The translations under genes were made by a program, and so were the position numbers. From Ceratopteris richardii (Eukaryota > Streptophyta > Polypodiopsida > Polypodiales > Pteridaceae): a stretch of 64,000 bases of DNA. Below are positions 20,110 to 33,990 of this stretch, one piece after another. How positions within the stretch are numbered: the stretch's first letter is position 1; the number at the start of each line of letters is the position of its first letter. The DNA lies in the NCBI GenBank assembly GCA_020310875.1, contig CM035413.1:162172806-162236805 (forward strand), in the 5' to 3' direction. The notes below the pieces were generated by a model. That model saw nothing but the letters and a program-made list of their open reading frames with translations. It had not been told where the DNA came from and did not search any database.

Positions 20110-20540
20110 TTTACCTTCTAGTTTCTCACCCTTCAACAATGCTATCCAAAAAAGGCAAGGGAAAGGGATCCAATACATTCAACTTATGTTCATCAACATA
20201 GATATGTAATTGCTTGTACTTCTTAAGGACTATCGCAATGGGGAGATCCATTCAACATGTTCGATTGGCACGATGAAACCTATACATAGTAATTGATGAA
20301 TCTCTTCTTTGACGTTTTTAGTATAATTAGGATTATGTGATAGCTTGGCTGCTTAGTAGGACAAGCATTTGGTTTTAATAGGACACGATGCAGATAAATG
20401 CACTGGTCTAATCCCTTCATATCCTTATAATCCCAAGCAAAGATATTAGTATATTCAGTCAACAATGCAAGTAAGTTGTGATAGCATGGATCCTCAAGAG
20501 CAGCACTAACTTTAACTAGCTTAGGATAATATCTCGGAGA
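20110..20540 (-). pseudogene. D-type gypsy RT N-terminal fragment
   Basis: The 20579-20280 frame contains FAWDYKDMKGLD, a leucine-rich stretch and KQPSYH, matching the region before RT in element D (58240-58380). In another frame down to about 20110 come VEWISP, KKYKQLHIYVDEHKLNVLD and PLPFLDSIVEG, the RT finger motifs. The first dozen codons of the open frame are out-of-frame copia K sequence, so the junction is near 20540. No YVDD or RNase H remains. Confidence 0.75.
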
Positions 20541-20574
20541 AGGGTAACCTGTGAGATTTTCCAAACTGACAAGC

Positions 20575-21140
20575 ACCACATTTATAGATCATGTGTTGTT
20601 TGGATACATTAGGTATCCCAAGCACACATTGATCTCTACATATTTGCTTTAAGGTTCAGGCTCACCTATTTGCCCTAATCTTTTATGCCAAATCTCAAGC
20701 TCTGACAATGTTTGATCTTTATAATTATAAAGTGCAATATTCCTTGTACCGTCAAGTTCAAATGTAAATAATCTACCTGTCTTTTCTCCTTTGGAAGTTC
20801 TCTTGAATCCATGTTGGGGATCCTCCACAAATGCTCCATATTTGTTGAACCTAACCTGCAAACCTTTTTCCACAATCAGTCCAACACTCATCAAGTTCTT
20901 GGTAATTGTAGGTACATATAGAACCCTGCTCAATAGATTTCTATTCCCATCAAAGGTTTTAATATTTCCTACCTTGACCACTGAATGCTTGGTGTCATCA
21001 CCTGTTTGAACTTGGTGCTTTCCCTTAGGTTCCTCAAGGTCAGAGAGAAGAGCCACATTGCCTGCCACATGGTTTGAACATCTTGAGTCAATGTAGAAGA
21101 GATGTTTATCATTCATACCTTGCTTTGAAGTCATGTTCAT
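20575..21140 (-). pseudogene. Copia-K protease and start of the integrase zinc module
   Basis: Open for 164 codons from MNMTSKQGMNDKHLFY. The active site reads [13 protein letters not shown], with D-S-R in place of the D-S-G of copia-1, so this protease is probably dead. [14 protein letters not shown] and WHKRLGQIGE follow. A frameshift around 20650 precedes the [10 protein letters not shown] residues (about 20560). Confidence 0.88.
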
Positions 21141-21159
21141 AATCAGAAGAGATCACTGA

Positions 21160-21667
21160 GATATGAGTAAGAAAAGTTCATTGTTCTGAGTGACAATGAT
21201 AGAGATGAATGTAGATGTAATCATCAATGTAATGTATTATGTAACAATGTTGTACATGATCATTGGCATGAATATGATGCCCAATGATAGTGATAGGAGT
21301 AGGTTATGGTGTGAGCCTCTCAATTACATCAAATGATCAACATTAAGCTCAGTAATGGGCACATCAGACCGCTTTCAAGCTACTTTTATAGTGACTCTCC
21401 TCAAAATTGAATTTTGAAATTCAAATGAACTTCCACCTAAAAATTCTTTCTCTAAACAAGGAGATATTACCTCAAGGAAACTCGTACCATAAAGTTCTCC
21501 TAACTCCACGAGTTTAGTGGCATTTACAAGATTCTTCTAAGTCAAATGACTTTTACAAAAGTTAATGGTGAAAAACATAACCAATGGTTCATGTGGTTCT
21601 TCAACTAATTGCACATAGCTTCTTCCAATGCCTAGCCAAGTGTGAAGGCTTGGCATTTGCACCAACA
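21160..21667 (-). repeat. Copia-K partial LTR
   Basis: Outer end TGTTGGTGCAAATGCC at 21667, then CTTCACACTTGGC and the same downstream features as the copia-1 LTR. A TATA-like TATAAAAGT lies at 21382-21390, 277 bases in. It breaks off at CTCATATCTCAG, a site also present in the middle of the copia-3 LTR. Confidence 0.85.
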
Positions 21668-22436
21668 GTTGGTAAGATGATTTTACTTACTACTAGCGGT
21701 AGTTCTTTTACATGGTTAGATGCTTTTTTTGTGCCAGGGAGTAAGAAAAATATATTTTTAGTTTCAGCATTAGCCAAGATCAGCTTGGTTGTCAAATTTA
21801 TTAATGGTAGATGTACAAATCATGATTGTTAAATGGTGATGTTATTATTGCTTGCAATTTTACGTCATGGGTTGTATAAGCTCATAGACTATCAAAATCC
21901 ATCAATGATTAAGCATGTGCAGTTCAAGATTCTCAGGCTATCTCAGATGCAAAGCTTTGGCATGCACACTTTGGTCATCTAAATTTTGCTAGTTTGCTAT
22001 GCCTACAAAAATTTGAAATGGTGTCCTCTTTGCCCAAACTTGAGGCACCTAGGGCAAAATGTTGTGTTCCTCCTTCCCAAAAGATGGTTTAGTTCAAGCT
22101 ACTCAAAAATTGCAGTTTGTTCATAGTGATGTCTGTGGTCCCATGTAGACACCTTCTGTTGGGAACTACCTTTACTTCGTGAATTTTATTGATGATTTTT
22201 CTAGGCATGCATGGGTTTATCCATTGAAAGAAAATTCCAAAGTTTTAATTGCGTCAAATAGTTTTTGGTTCTTGCTCAAAATCTATCAAAATGTAAAATG
22301 GACACCCTCCATTCTGATCGGGGGGGGATACATGTCCTCTGATCTTAATGCATTTTAGGTTTAGTGTGGGATAGAACATCAGTGTACAATGCCATATACA
22401 CCTCAACAAAATGGTGTTGCTAAAAGAAAGAATAGC
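21668..22436 (+). pseudogene. Copia-J: degenerate protease and integrase of another copia lineage
   Basis: Plus-strand relics: DAFFVPGSKKNIFLVSAL (end of the protease domain, about 21720-21770), then broken frames with the pre-integrase HTLVI-type segment (about 21965), ISFVDDFS-like remnant (about 22180), LHSDRGG (about 22310, second catalytic Asp) and MPYTPQQNGVAKRKN (22389-22433, catalytic Glu changed to Lys). Sequence and spacing differ from the copia-1 family. It ends abruptly at 22436 in frame with copia-2. Confidence 0.75.
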
Positions 22437-23760
22437 ACTAAGGATCTAAAACACTCTGAATTGGAGGTATGGCATAAAAGGCTTGGTCACATTGGTGAGA
22501 GAACCTTGAAACAAATATGTACAGATCAAAGTGTACTTGGATTTCCCAACATCACAAAACAACATATGATTTACAAGTGTGGAGCTTGTCAATTTGGCAA
22601 GGCTCATAGACAACCTTTCAAGAGGAAAGGCTATATCCATTGTTAACTATTAGATATTGTTTACATAGATGTGTGGGGTCCAAGCGAAGAACCTTCTATT
22701 TGAGGTTCAAAATATTATGTATCTTTTATTTATGATTGTAGCAGGTGGATATTTTTGTACTTTATGAAGCATAAAAATGAAGTCTTCAACTGCTTCAAAA
22801 GATATCTTGCTCTTATAGAGAACCAAACAGGTGAATGTGTCAAGAGACTCAGATCAGATGGTGGTGGAGAATATTTCTCAACTGAATTTGATGCTTTCCT
22901 ACAAGAAAGAGGCATCAAAAGAGAGGTAACAACTAGATACACACCTGAAATCAATGGAGTAGATGAAAGAAGGAACAAAATTATAGTTGAAGCAGCCAGA
23001 TCTATGCTAAATGAAAAGATTCTACCTAATTATCTTTGGGTAGAGGTTGTATCAATAGCCACATATCTTGTAAATAGATTTCCATCAAAGTCTTTAGATG
23101 TTATGACTCCCTATGAAGTGTGGAATGGAAGAAGGCCAAGTCTAGAGCATTGCAAAATCTTTAGATGTCTAGCTTATGCTCACATACCTTCCCAAGTAAG
23201 AGGGAAATTGGATCCCAAAGCAGAGAAGTGTGTCTTTATTGGATATGATAAAAAACAAAAAGGATACAAATTTTATAATCCCAGTAACAAAGGCTTCTTA
23301 CTTAGTAGGTATGTAGTCTTTGATGAAAATAAATCTTGGTTTGATGATGATAGGAAAGTGAAGCTACCCTATGACTTGGAAGAAGGATTTCCATATCTTC
23401 CAACAAAGGGACCAAAGCATCTTGAAGATAGTGACTCTGAAGAGGACTTGATAGAATTGGAGAAATTGAAGCTATGGAGGAACAAAGGGAAAGCTAAGAT
23501 GCAAGACCTAGCTGAAGGCTCAAAAAGCTCTCTTCAACCAATCAAAAGGTCAAAGAGAGAGAAGAACAAAGTAGAGAGATATGGATTTGATACCTCTTTG
23601 GCTAAAAAACATTCAATCTATGTGGCTAAGGACTCCAAAAATGAAGAACCAACTTCTTGTGAAGAAGATCAAAGCAAGAAAGGAATGGAGAGAAGCAATG
23701 GATGAAGAAATGGAAGCTCTTATGGACAATGACACATGGGAACTTGTTCCTAGCAAACGA
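22437..23760 (+). pseudogene. Copia-2 integrase region
   Basis: [17 protein letters not shown] and [10 protein letters not shown] form the zinc module (22455-22610). After a stop at 22644 the core follows in broken frames: YIDVWGP (about 22660), RSDGGGEYF (about 22855) and NGVDERRNK (about 22955). The D, D and E residues are retained. From 22755 it is open for 316 codons to the integrase C-terminus and linker (KLPYDLEEGFPYL; SKREKNKVERYGFD). A frameshift near 23660-23690 leads to MDEEMEALMDNDTWELVP at the RT entry, ended by a stop at 23763. Confidence 0.9.
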
Positions 23761-24131
23761 TAAATGAAGTTAATTGGATGAAGGTGGATTTATAAGGTAA
23801 AAAGGAACTCATATGGTATTATTAATAGATACAAGGCAAAATTAGTAGCCAAGGGGTTTGGCCAAACCCATGGGATAGACTATGAAGAGACCTCTCACTT
23901 GTTGCTAAAATGCCTACCATTAGAGTACTTGTTAGCATTGTTGCTTCTAGGAATTGGAAGCTATATCAACTAGATGTAAAAAATGCATTTCGCAATGGAT
24001 GAATTTCAGAAGAATTTTATATGGCACAACCACCTGGTTATGAAGATGCACGTGATCCCAATTACATGTGTAAATTGAAGAAGGATTTGTATGGTTTGAA
24101 GCAAGCTCCAAGAGCTTGGAATCAAAGATTA
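23761..24131 (+). pseudogene. Copia-2 RT, truncated
   Basis: RT fingers and palm in several frames: RWIYKVKRNS, KLVAKGFGQTHGIDYEET (about 23840-23890), [12 protein letters not shown] and, after a stop, [13 protein letters not shown] and [14 protein letters not shown] (24010-24130). The sequence leaves the copia pattern before the YVDD motif, at the join with element B. Confidence 0.88.
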
Positions 24132-27060
<2,929 letters not shown>

Positions 27061-27682
27061 ATGCATACATATCTGTTCATGAGAGATTTCATTAATTGTG
27101 GTAGCACGTTAGTATGGGTTGATTTTTACAAGGCTGATCAGTTAGCTTGAGTGTTAGTGAGTTACTACAAAGAGAAAGGTTAGTTTCATGAGGTGTCATA
27201 TTGTACAATGGATGGGATTGAGGATTTTGGGGCCGTTTACGTACCCATTTCCTAATGAGCGATGAATGGAAACAGTTCATGGCAGCTTAGATACAAAAGA
27301 TAGATTGAGAGGTGAAGAGGTAGGTCATCGGTGTGATTTCATAGGAACTATGGTTACATGGCTTAGTTTTTGAGCTCTTAAACAAGCCTTGGGCACCCAT
27401 ATTCAAGTGTTGTCAGGCTTGGTCATCAGAGACTCCTTAGGTACCAAGACTTCTTGAATTCTCATTGGAGGAGAATGTCTTGGTGATGGTGAGTGTCGAG
27501 GTTGACTCATCGTTATCCTTGGGTCATTCGATGAACTAGAGAAGTTTGTAAATGTTGGCTGACCTTTGGGTACCCACATTTGCTTTTTGCTAGTCTTGTT
27601 GCAATGCATCCATGGGGTAGTCTGGGTGTCTAGATCGTGGTTGATTTTCCCATGGTGGTTTATGAGAGGTTGGGTCAAAATT
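27061..27682 (-). pseudogene. Element B W-V-P-K motif region
   Basis: Directly after the solo LTR (minus direction): QMWVPKGQP (about 27570-27590), EVLVPKESL (about 27435-27450), then after a stop IWVPKACLRAQ (about 27370-27400), and a looser RKWVRKRPQN (about 27220-27250). The order matches A and C. The linkers are rich in S, P, R and N. Function unknown. Confidence 0.65.
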
Positions 27683-28379
27683 TGGTGTAGCTCAGTGATG
27701 AGTAGCACCTCCTTTAATGTCAATCCGAGAAGACGTGAGGATGGTATGAAGACCTCGAGCAAGTGAAGGCACAAGTGCGTGAGTGCGAAGCACACTAACA
27801 TGCACACACACACACACGCGCGCACACACAGTAAGACAAAGAGTGAGAGCAATGGAGTTCTTAGATTACTTTCAAAAAGCTCTTACAAGTTCAAATCAAT
27901 TACAAGTTCTCCCCAAAAATGAGCTGTCTAGCTCTATTTATAGTTTTTGACTAGGTTTTGGTCTTGTCCAGACCTAGTGTCCGGCCTAGTTAAAAATTAG
28001 GTTCTCTACCCTATTTGGAGGTTCAAACAAAGTCTAAAAAATGTGAAAACTGACAGGTAGATACTTCTAAAGCTCCTCAAGCTCAAGGACTCCTTGGCTT
28101 GCACAAAATGGAGCTAGAAAAATGTGAAATGGTATTTACAAGGGTTTTTAGTGATGAAAATCACTATTTTTGTAGGGATTTCTTCTAATATTTTGACATA
28201 CATTTCCTGGAGCTCCCTACGCTCCTCCTTGTGTCCACCTCTCTTATATGCGTAAATGTCTTGAAAAAATATTGGTCTACTTGCCAGACCGTCGTTGACT
28301 GCTCTGTCTACTTGTACTTTCCCTTCTCTCTGACTCCCTTCGTAATCTTCCTTGCCTTGTGAGTCCTTCAGTTCCAACA
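27683..28379 (-). repeat. Solo LTR related to the element A LTR, inside element B
   Basis: TGTTGG at 28379 to CCA near 27683, similar along its length to 11246-11873 with an extra stretch around 28190-28260. No PBS or polypurine tract borders it. Flanking B sequence (LPSFPKKSV on one side, QMWVPKG on the other) is contiguous in C, so the LTR is an insertion reduced to one copy. A clean 5-bp duplication was not found; the edges are uncertain by about 6 bases. TATA-like TATAAATA lies at 27935-27942. Confidence 0.8.
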
Positions 28380-28545
28380 CTCTTCTTTGGAAAAGAAGGG
28401 AGGTCCAACACTTGCATGTCTTGCCCATTAGGAAATGAGGCATTCTATACAACATATCTAGGAAAGCATGTAGGAAGACTCGAGGGTATGCTCGAGGGGT
28501 TGATGGTCCCCATCTGTCTACTGATAAAGCCCATTTGGCCAAGAG
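28380..28545 (-). pseudogene. Element B start of extension: LPSFPK block
   Basis: Minus-strand frame PRYVV, stop, NASFPNG, then QVLDLPSFPKKSV, matching C (36438-36530). The upstream PR2 is missing because the sequence switches to plus-strand element C near 28546. Confidence 0.65.
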
Positions 28546-29320
28546 ACAAGAAGTAAGTTTCACTCATCTAGGGAGAGATAGACCAACCATAGACACCGAT
28601 AGAGTGGAAAGACAAAGGGAACCTAGGATACCAGGTGGTAGAGATGATTTTCCTCTACCTAGACCACGTGAACACCCAAGGATATTAAGACCCACTCAAT
28701 TAGTAAAGTCAATGAAAAACTACTTTGATGGCACAGGAGACCCGTATGACCATGTTGCGGAATTTAAGCAAGTGTCAAGAGCAGAGCAAGTAGAAGACAT
28801 GTTTATGCAATATAATGCTTTTGGACTAACGTTAAAGAACACGACATTAAATTGGTTCCAACCATTGCAACAAAGGCAATTTAGGGATATTCATCACTTG
28901 TTAGAGTCATTCATCACGAAATTCTCTAAAAGTGGAATCAGGCATGATACTTCTTCGTTGATTCATGGTTTCAAAAAAACCCCTCAGAAAACAGTCAGAC
29001 TCGCAGGATGTAGGTTTAGACAATATGTTGAGAGATGTCTAATGCAAGAATTTCCCTCACAGGCCAAGCAAGTGTCATTGTTTTTAGATGGCCTCTTGAG
29101 CTCTAAACTACGCTCCTATGTATACTTGAAGGAACCCAGAACATTAGAGCAATGTGTAAAAATTTGTGTAGACATTGAGGACAACTTAGGAGATGAGTTG
29201 CAACTCTCAAAGGTCTATAAGGACTCAGATTGTTCATCTCTAGCATCTTCAAAACTATCTAGCTTGATAGAAGACCTAGCAAAAAAAGTGGCCCAGAAAC
29301 TAGGAGTTTCTAGTAAATAG
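28546..29320 (+). pseudogene. Element C Gag, capsid region (5'-truncated)
   Basis: Open frame matching A gag from EVSF (A about 8500) onward: DDFPLPRPREH, LVKSMKNYFDGTGDPYDHV, LNWFQPLQQRQF, ITKFSKSGIRHDTSS, LFLDGLLSSKLRSYVYL, KKVAQKLGVSSK. The first 300 residues seen in A are missing. An in-frame stop at 29318-29320 precedes the first zinc knuckle. The upstream codons of the open frame (28535-28547) belong to the junction. Confidence 0.88.
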
Positions 29321-30980
29321 ATGCCTAGGTTAACAACAAACAAGCATTGTTACACCTGTGGTGGTGATCATATGGCAAATGTTTGTCCCAATGTAACACA
29401 AATGCAAGCCAACCCTAGTGGCCAATACTATACAATTGAGAGACGATACACGAATCACAGAGCTCACGACTTCCCATACAACAAACAAGTAGTAGGATAG
29501 AACTACCCGCAAGCATAACCTCAACCAGGGAGGTATCAAGGTCAATACAATGCTCAGCCTCATTACTACAGGCCTCCGCAAAACTATCCTTATCAGGCTC
29601 AATAGAGACCACAACCTGTTTTATCTCAAGAACCACCCCCACCAGCGAATGTTATCCCAGACAAATACGTTGTTGTAGAAGAGAATCTCAATAGGGCTTT
29701 AGTGCCTTCTTCACCCCTGATCAGAGAAAGTGACCTGAATTCTAACAGTTTTGACTCAACCCATGTAGATAGTCCACCTGCATATTATAGAGAGTCACCA
29801 AACATACATAAACATATCAATACGATAGTCCACCATTGGAACCCAGTTGGGAGCCATATAATGCTAATGTGATGTACGCCAACCCTAATCCGCGACCCCA
29901 ATTAAGACAGCAAAGATCATAGGGCCCTAGAGGACCATGCTTTGGGTGCCAAGGAGATCATTTCATTAAGGATTGTCCACATCCTCCAAGCAAGACAGTC
30001 ACAATATTATAACATACAAGGTTTTTGCACCGAGTGTGGTAAAGAATATGTCATCAAAGATTGTCCCAAGAACCCTGATAATGCCTCAAAAATGACACCC
30101 ATCAATGTGATAGGAATTGTACATAACGCAGATGGATCCAACCCTACATATGTGCCTATCCAAGCTATAACAAGGGCCCAGGCACTCTTACAAAACCAAC
30201 AGCTTAATCCTGAAAAGGTAGCCGGAACTAGTGAAGTCTGAGAGTCTATTAATGAAAAGAAAAAATCTTGGAAAGATTCCAGAGAAAGAATTAAGAGAAA
30301 ATGGAGTAAAAAGATAACTGAGTTGGAAGGAAGTTTAAAGGAATCTAGAGCCAAAATCCTAGAATTGACTTCTCAAGGATCCAATCAGGAGAACCTAGCT
30401 CAGAGATCAGGATCAGTTTTAGCTGAACCCATACCAAAAAATTTGGACATGATGTTTTGTGCATATCAGACGAGATTAAAAGAAGGACCCTAGATAGGTC
30501 AAATGAGTAAGAACTATCCACGAGCAGATTTAGAAATTGAGAGAACTAAACTCTGCATGAAGATGGTAGAATTAGCACAAACTATGTTCGAAACATCCCG
30601 TTATCTTAATTGTAATAACATGGCAAAACCTGAATTACACTTTCAAGGACTACTGGAGAGGTTAGAATACTTGGTCAATCGCAACGAGAAGAAGTAAGCA
30701 CAAGGGAACCCTATGGTTTCGGAGACATAGGAAAGGAATGCACCATCCCTGTCTCAAGTACCAAATACAGAGGTTGAAGACAATCTGTCTTCCATACATA
30801 AGTATTCACATGAATTTCTAAGAGAAATCCAAGAAGAGAAGTGGAGAAAGGAACAAGAAACCCATCCTCCTATTCAAGAAATAGACGACTCAGGAACAAT
30901 TTCCCCCAGAAATCCCCTCTATTTATGACGATGTAGAGGAAGAACAACTGAGTGAACACACAGATTTTGAATCCAATTCT
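29321..30980 (+). pseudogene. Element C Gag C-terminus with three shortened zinc knuckles and spacer
   Basis: Same frame as gag through many stops. Knuckle 1 is CYTCGGDHMANVCP (about 29348-29390). Knuckle 2 is CFGCQGDHFIKDCP (about 29939-29980). Knuckle 3 is CTECGKEYVIKDCP (about 30028-30068), where Tyr replaces the His ligand. All have three residues between the second Cys and the His position. Between them lies a P/Q/Y-rich region. Downstream are a K/E-rich helical stretch and YPRADLEIERTKLCMKMVEL (30513-30570), as in A. The last part, to 30980, is acidic with several stops. Confidence 0.75.
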
Positions 30981-31598
30981 TTGAAAGAATTACCTCAGTT
31001 CACAGGACCTTGGGAAGCCAAGTCTATTAGCATGAGAGCACCCACTATAATAGTGAGGAATGAAGAATCAATAATCCCTAGAAACACAGAAGTAATGAAG
31101 AACACCAAAGTACAATGCCATCTCACTCTAGAGGAGTTGTTAAAGCTTAAACCAAAATTGTGGAAGCATGTAGCAAACCAATTGCCTGAGCTTGCTATTG
31201 CTCCCTCCCAGATAGGATCACACAAGAAGGTACCAGAGATACCCATAGAAAGAATCAGAGATGTAAGCAAGGGAGAGGAAGGTAACACTTATCTTCCAAT
31301 AATCCACCAGAGCTACACCATCAAAACCATCTTAGATTTAGGAGCCAAAGTAACCATAGCTACCACTACTTTATGGAAACGTTGGGGTAAACCAACATTA
31401 AGACCCACTAGGATGAAGCTAGAAATGGCTGACGGACATATAGAGAAGCCATTGGGATTACTAGAAGGCATATCTCTCACCACTTGTGGTGTAGAGTTTG
31501 AGCATACTTTTGCCATTTGTGATTATGGGAAAAATCATGCTTACGAGATGATTTTAGGACGACCATTCATGTATCAATTGCAAATCGTACAAGATTAG
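30981..31598 (+). pseudogene. Element C first protease (PR1)
   Basis: 205 codons. N-terminal LPQFTGPWEAKS and EELLKLKPKLW are shared with A. The retropepsin core is NTYLPIIHQSY, TILDLGAKVTIATTTLW (D-L-G in place of D-S-G, a probable inactivating change), LEMADGHIEKPLG, FEHTFAICDYG and EMILGRPF. A stop replaces the Trp of VQDWG at 31598. Confidence 0.9.
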
Positions 31599-32607
31599 GG
31601 AACTAATTCTTCGTACTTGCAACATTTAGGGGTGACTACTAAAGTCAATCTTAAAGACTATTCCCATCGAGATGTATCCCCAATACAATGGAACACCATC
31701 CATAAAACACAAGAAGAAACAGAATCAATACACTCATTAGAGTTACCCTCATGGTTGCACAAGGATACGCATCTATGGATGTGTAAAGTAGCAAAACAAG
31801 AGGAAGAAATGATTAAAAGCCAGGAATTTAGGTTCAGAACAACATCCACGAACCCTTCAAGACCCAGCTTATGTACCTATAGTATTTCCAGACGAGGAAT
31901 TCGAGCCTCACGGTTGGGTAGAAGTCTTAGCTACGATGGACATAGCAGTGAATGAAGAACAATGGACCCCTCATTGTGGTGAGGACAGATATGAAATTTC
32001 CATCTTTATGATTGAACCTATTGAGGAAGACTTTATCCTAGAAGAATGCACGGAAGAGACCCAAGAACAAGATGAGAGTAGTGATGAGGACCTAGAATCC
32101 ATCATCATGGAACCCTTCTATTCCACTGAAGAGGAATTTCTTTATTTTGTAGAAGCCAAAGTCCGTGAAGAGGAAAAGGACAGTCAAATGGAACAACTTG
32201 AGCCATCCCTAAGAGATACAAAAAGTAAGCAAAAGAAGAGAAAGAAATCACCTAAGATAGAAGAAGAAGAAGAAGAACCACTGATGGAAGTACCGGAGAA
32301 TTTCAAGAAGTATGAAACAGAAGATAGAAGAATCATGGTACGAATGCCTAAAGGGAAAGTCGATGTTGGAGAAGTATATGATAATCAAGAGAAAACCAAA
32401 AAAATCATAGTTACCATAGAAGGAGAAGAAGAAAAATGTACATACATAGGGCATGATTTGACTAGCAAAGAGGAAGAAGAGCTAATTGCCCTACTACGTG
32501 AATATAGAGATGTATTCGCTTGGAGTTACAAAGACTTGAAAGGAGTAGACCCAGATATATGCTCCCACCAAATCCCTATGACTCCAGATGCCAAACCTAC
32601 AAAATAG
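31599..32607 (+). pseudogene. Element C acidic linker between PR1 and RT
   Basis: HLGVTTKVNLKDYSHRDV (31622-31675) begins the linker in the PR1 frame. A frameshift near 31840 moves it to another frame that is open from 31936 for 223 codons. It is rich in E, D and K, with runs of Glu around 32260 (residue 110). The end has CTYIGHDL and FAWSYKDLKGVDPDICSH, as in A, then a TAG at 32605 before RT. Confidence 0.85.
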
Positions 32608-33299
32608 AAACCATACGCATACAATGATAACTACGCTGCTAAGATTAAAGAAGAAATAGATCGTTTTTTAGAAGCACGATTCATTTACAAAATTGAGCAT
32701 ACCGAATGGGTATTCCCCATTGTGGTTGTGCCCAAGAAGAATGGAAAATTGCACATGTGTATTAACCTTAAGAAAGTTAATTCCGCCACGATTAGAGATA
32801 GTTATCCTCTTCCTATCACGAAACATTTATTGGAAAAAGTTGCGGGCAAGGAAGTTTACAACTTTCTTGATGGTTTCTCAGGCTATAATCAAGTAGCCAT
32901 TGCTCCAGAAGATCAACACAAGAGGGCTTTTACCACAGAATGGGGCATATTTGCATTTTGCGTAATGCCATTTGGGCTAACAAATGCACCCGCCACTTTC
33001 CAACGACTTATGAGTCATGTTTTTAAGGAATTCTTACACAAGAATTTGGAAGTTTATGTTGATGATGTATGTACTCATTCGAATATGAGGCAGACTCATA
33101 TCCCAGAACTAAGGCAAGTGTTTGACAAATGTTGAGAATATCAAGTTTGTCTGAACCCAAAAAAGTGTGTTTTCATGGTCACACAAGGCAAAATTCTAGG
33201 ACACATTGTGTCAAAGAACGGAATCTCTACAGATGAAGAAAAAGTGAAAGTAATTGCAGACCTACTTGACCAAATAATGTAAAAGAGGTACAAGCCTTC
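32608..33299 (+). pseudogene. Element C reverse transcriptase
   Basis: Same frame as the linker: EEIDRFLEARFIYKIEHTEW, VVVPKKNGKLHMCINLKK, FLDGFSGYNQVAIAPEDQH (catalytic Asp), MPFGLTNAPATFQRLMSH, EVYVDDVCTHS (YVDD intact) to a TGA at 33135. The thumb continues in frame, NPKKCVFMVTQGKILGHIV and GISTDEEKVKVIADL, until a frameshift near 33270. The polymerase motifs are intact although the frame is not. Confidence 0.92.
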
Positions 33300-33990
33300 A
33301 TGGGTCATTGTGGTTATTATAGAGGATTTATACACATGTATGCAATCATAGCCAAGCCTCTGTACTCTCTTTTGACCAAGTTTGAATGGACAGATGAATG
33401 TGAAAATTCATTCAATGAACTTAAACGACGCTTGTGCTTGACACCAATATTAACAACCCCTGATTGGATCAAGCCATTCCATGTACATGTGGATGCATCC
33501 AACTATGCCATAGGATGTTTGTTGGCACAACCTACGAATGAAGGTAATGTAGATCTGCCCATAGCTTATTTGAGTAGACAATTGAATGCAGCAGAAAGAA
33601 ATTACACCACTATGAAACGTGAAGGATTAGGAATGATCTACATAGTGAAGAAATTCAGGCATTACTTGTTGGTAAATAAGTTCAAGTTCTTCACAAATCA
33701 TCAAGCATTATTGTACTTATTCAATAAGCCTTGTAATACCGGATGATTGATATGATGGTTTCTATTGCTCATGGAGTACGGCTTTGAAGTAGTAGTCAGG
33801 AAAGGAAAAACCCATCTTAGAGCTGACCACCTCTCAAGATTAACTTCTGGAGAAGCTCCTCAAGGAATAGTGGATGAGCTACCTGATGCATATTTGTTTA
33901 ACCTTGAGATAGTACCAAAATGGGCTAGGCCTATTGCCCCTATTCTCACATTTGGACCCAAGAATCCTAAGGTAAGGATCAAAGAAGGAG
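33300..33990 (+). pseudogene. Element C RNase H and tether
   Basis: FMGHCGYYRGFIHMY (33299-33345) leads to RNase H: HVHVDASNYAIG (Asp, about 33490), MKREGLGMIY (Glu, about 33620) and FFTNHQALLYL (about 33690), where Asn replaces the Asp seen in A (LTDHQ). Two stops at 33744-33755 precede MEYGFEVVVRKG and HLRADHLSRL. The Asn change probably abolishes RNase H activity. Confidence 0.9.

Larger units (their letters stand above)
20538..21667 (-). mobile_element. Copia-K: rearranged fragment, LTR half joined to protease
   Basis: Minus-strand member of the copia-1/3 family. The first 500 bases of its LTR (21667 down to about 21160) are followed directly by the end of gag and the protease. The rest of the LTR, the PBS and most of gag are absent. 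At the other end it stops after [16 protein letters not shown] (about 20540) against an RT fragment. Two deletion or recombination joints in 1.1 kb. Confidence 0.85.
22437..24131 (+). mobile_element. Copia-2: internal fragment of the copia-1/3 family
   Basis: Begins at the pre-integrase zinc module, runs through integrase into the middle of RT and stops at about 24131 against element B. There are no LTRs. It is more diverged than copia-1, with several stops. Confidence 0.9.
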
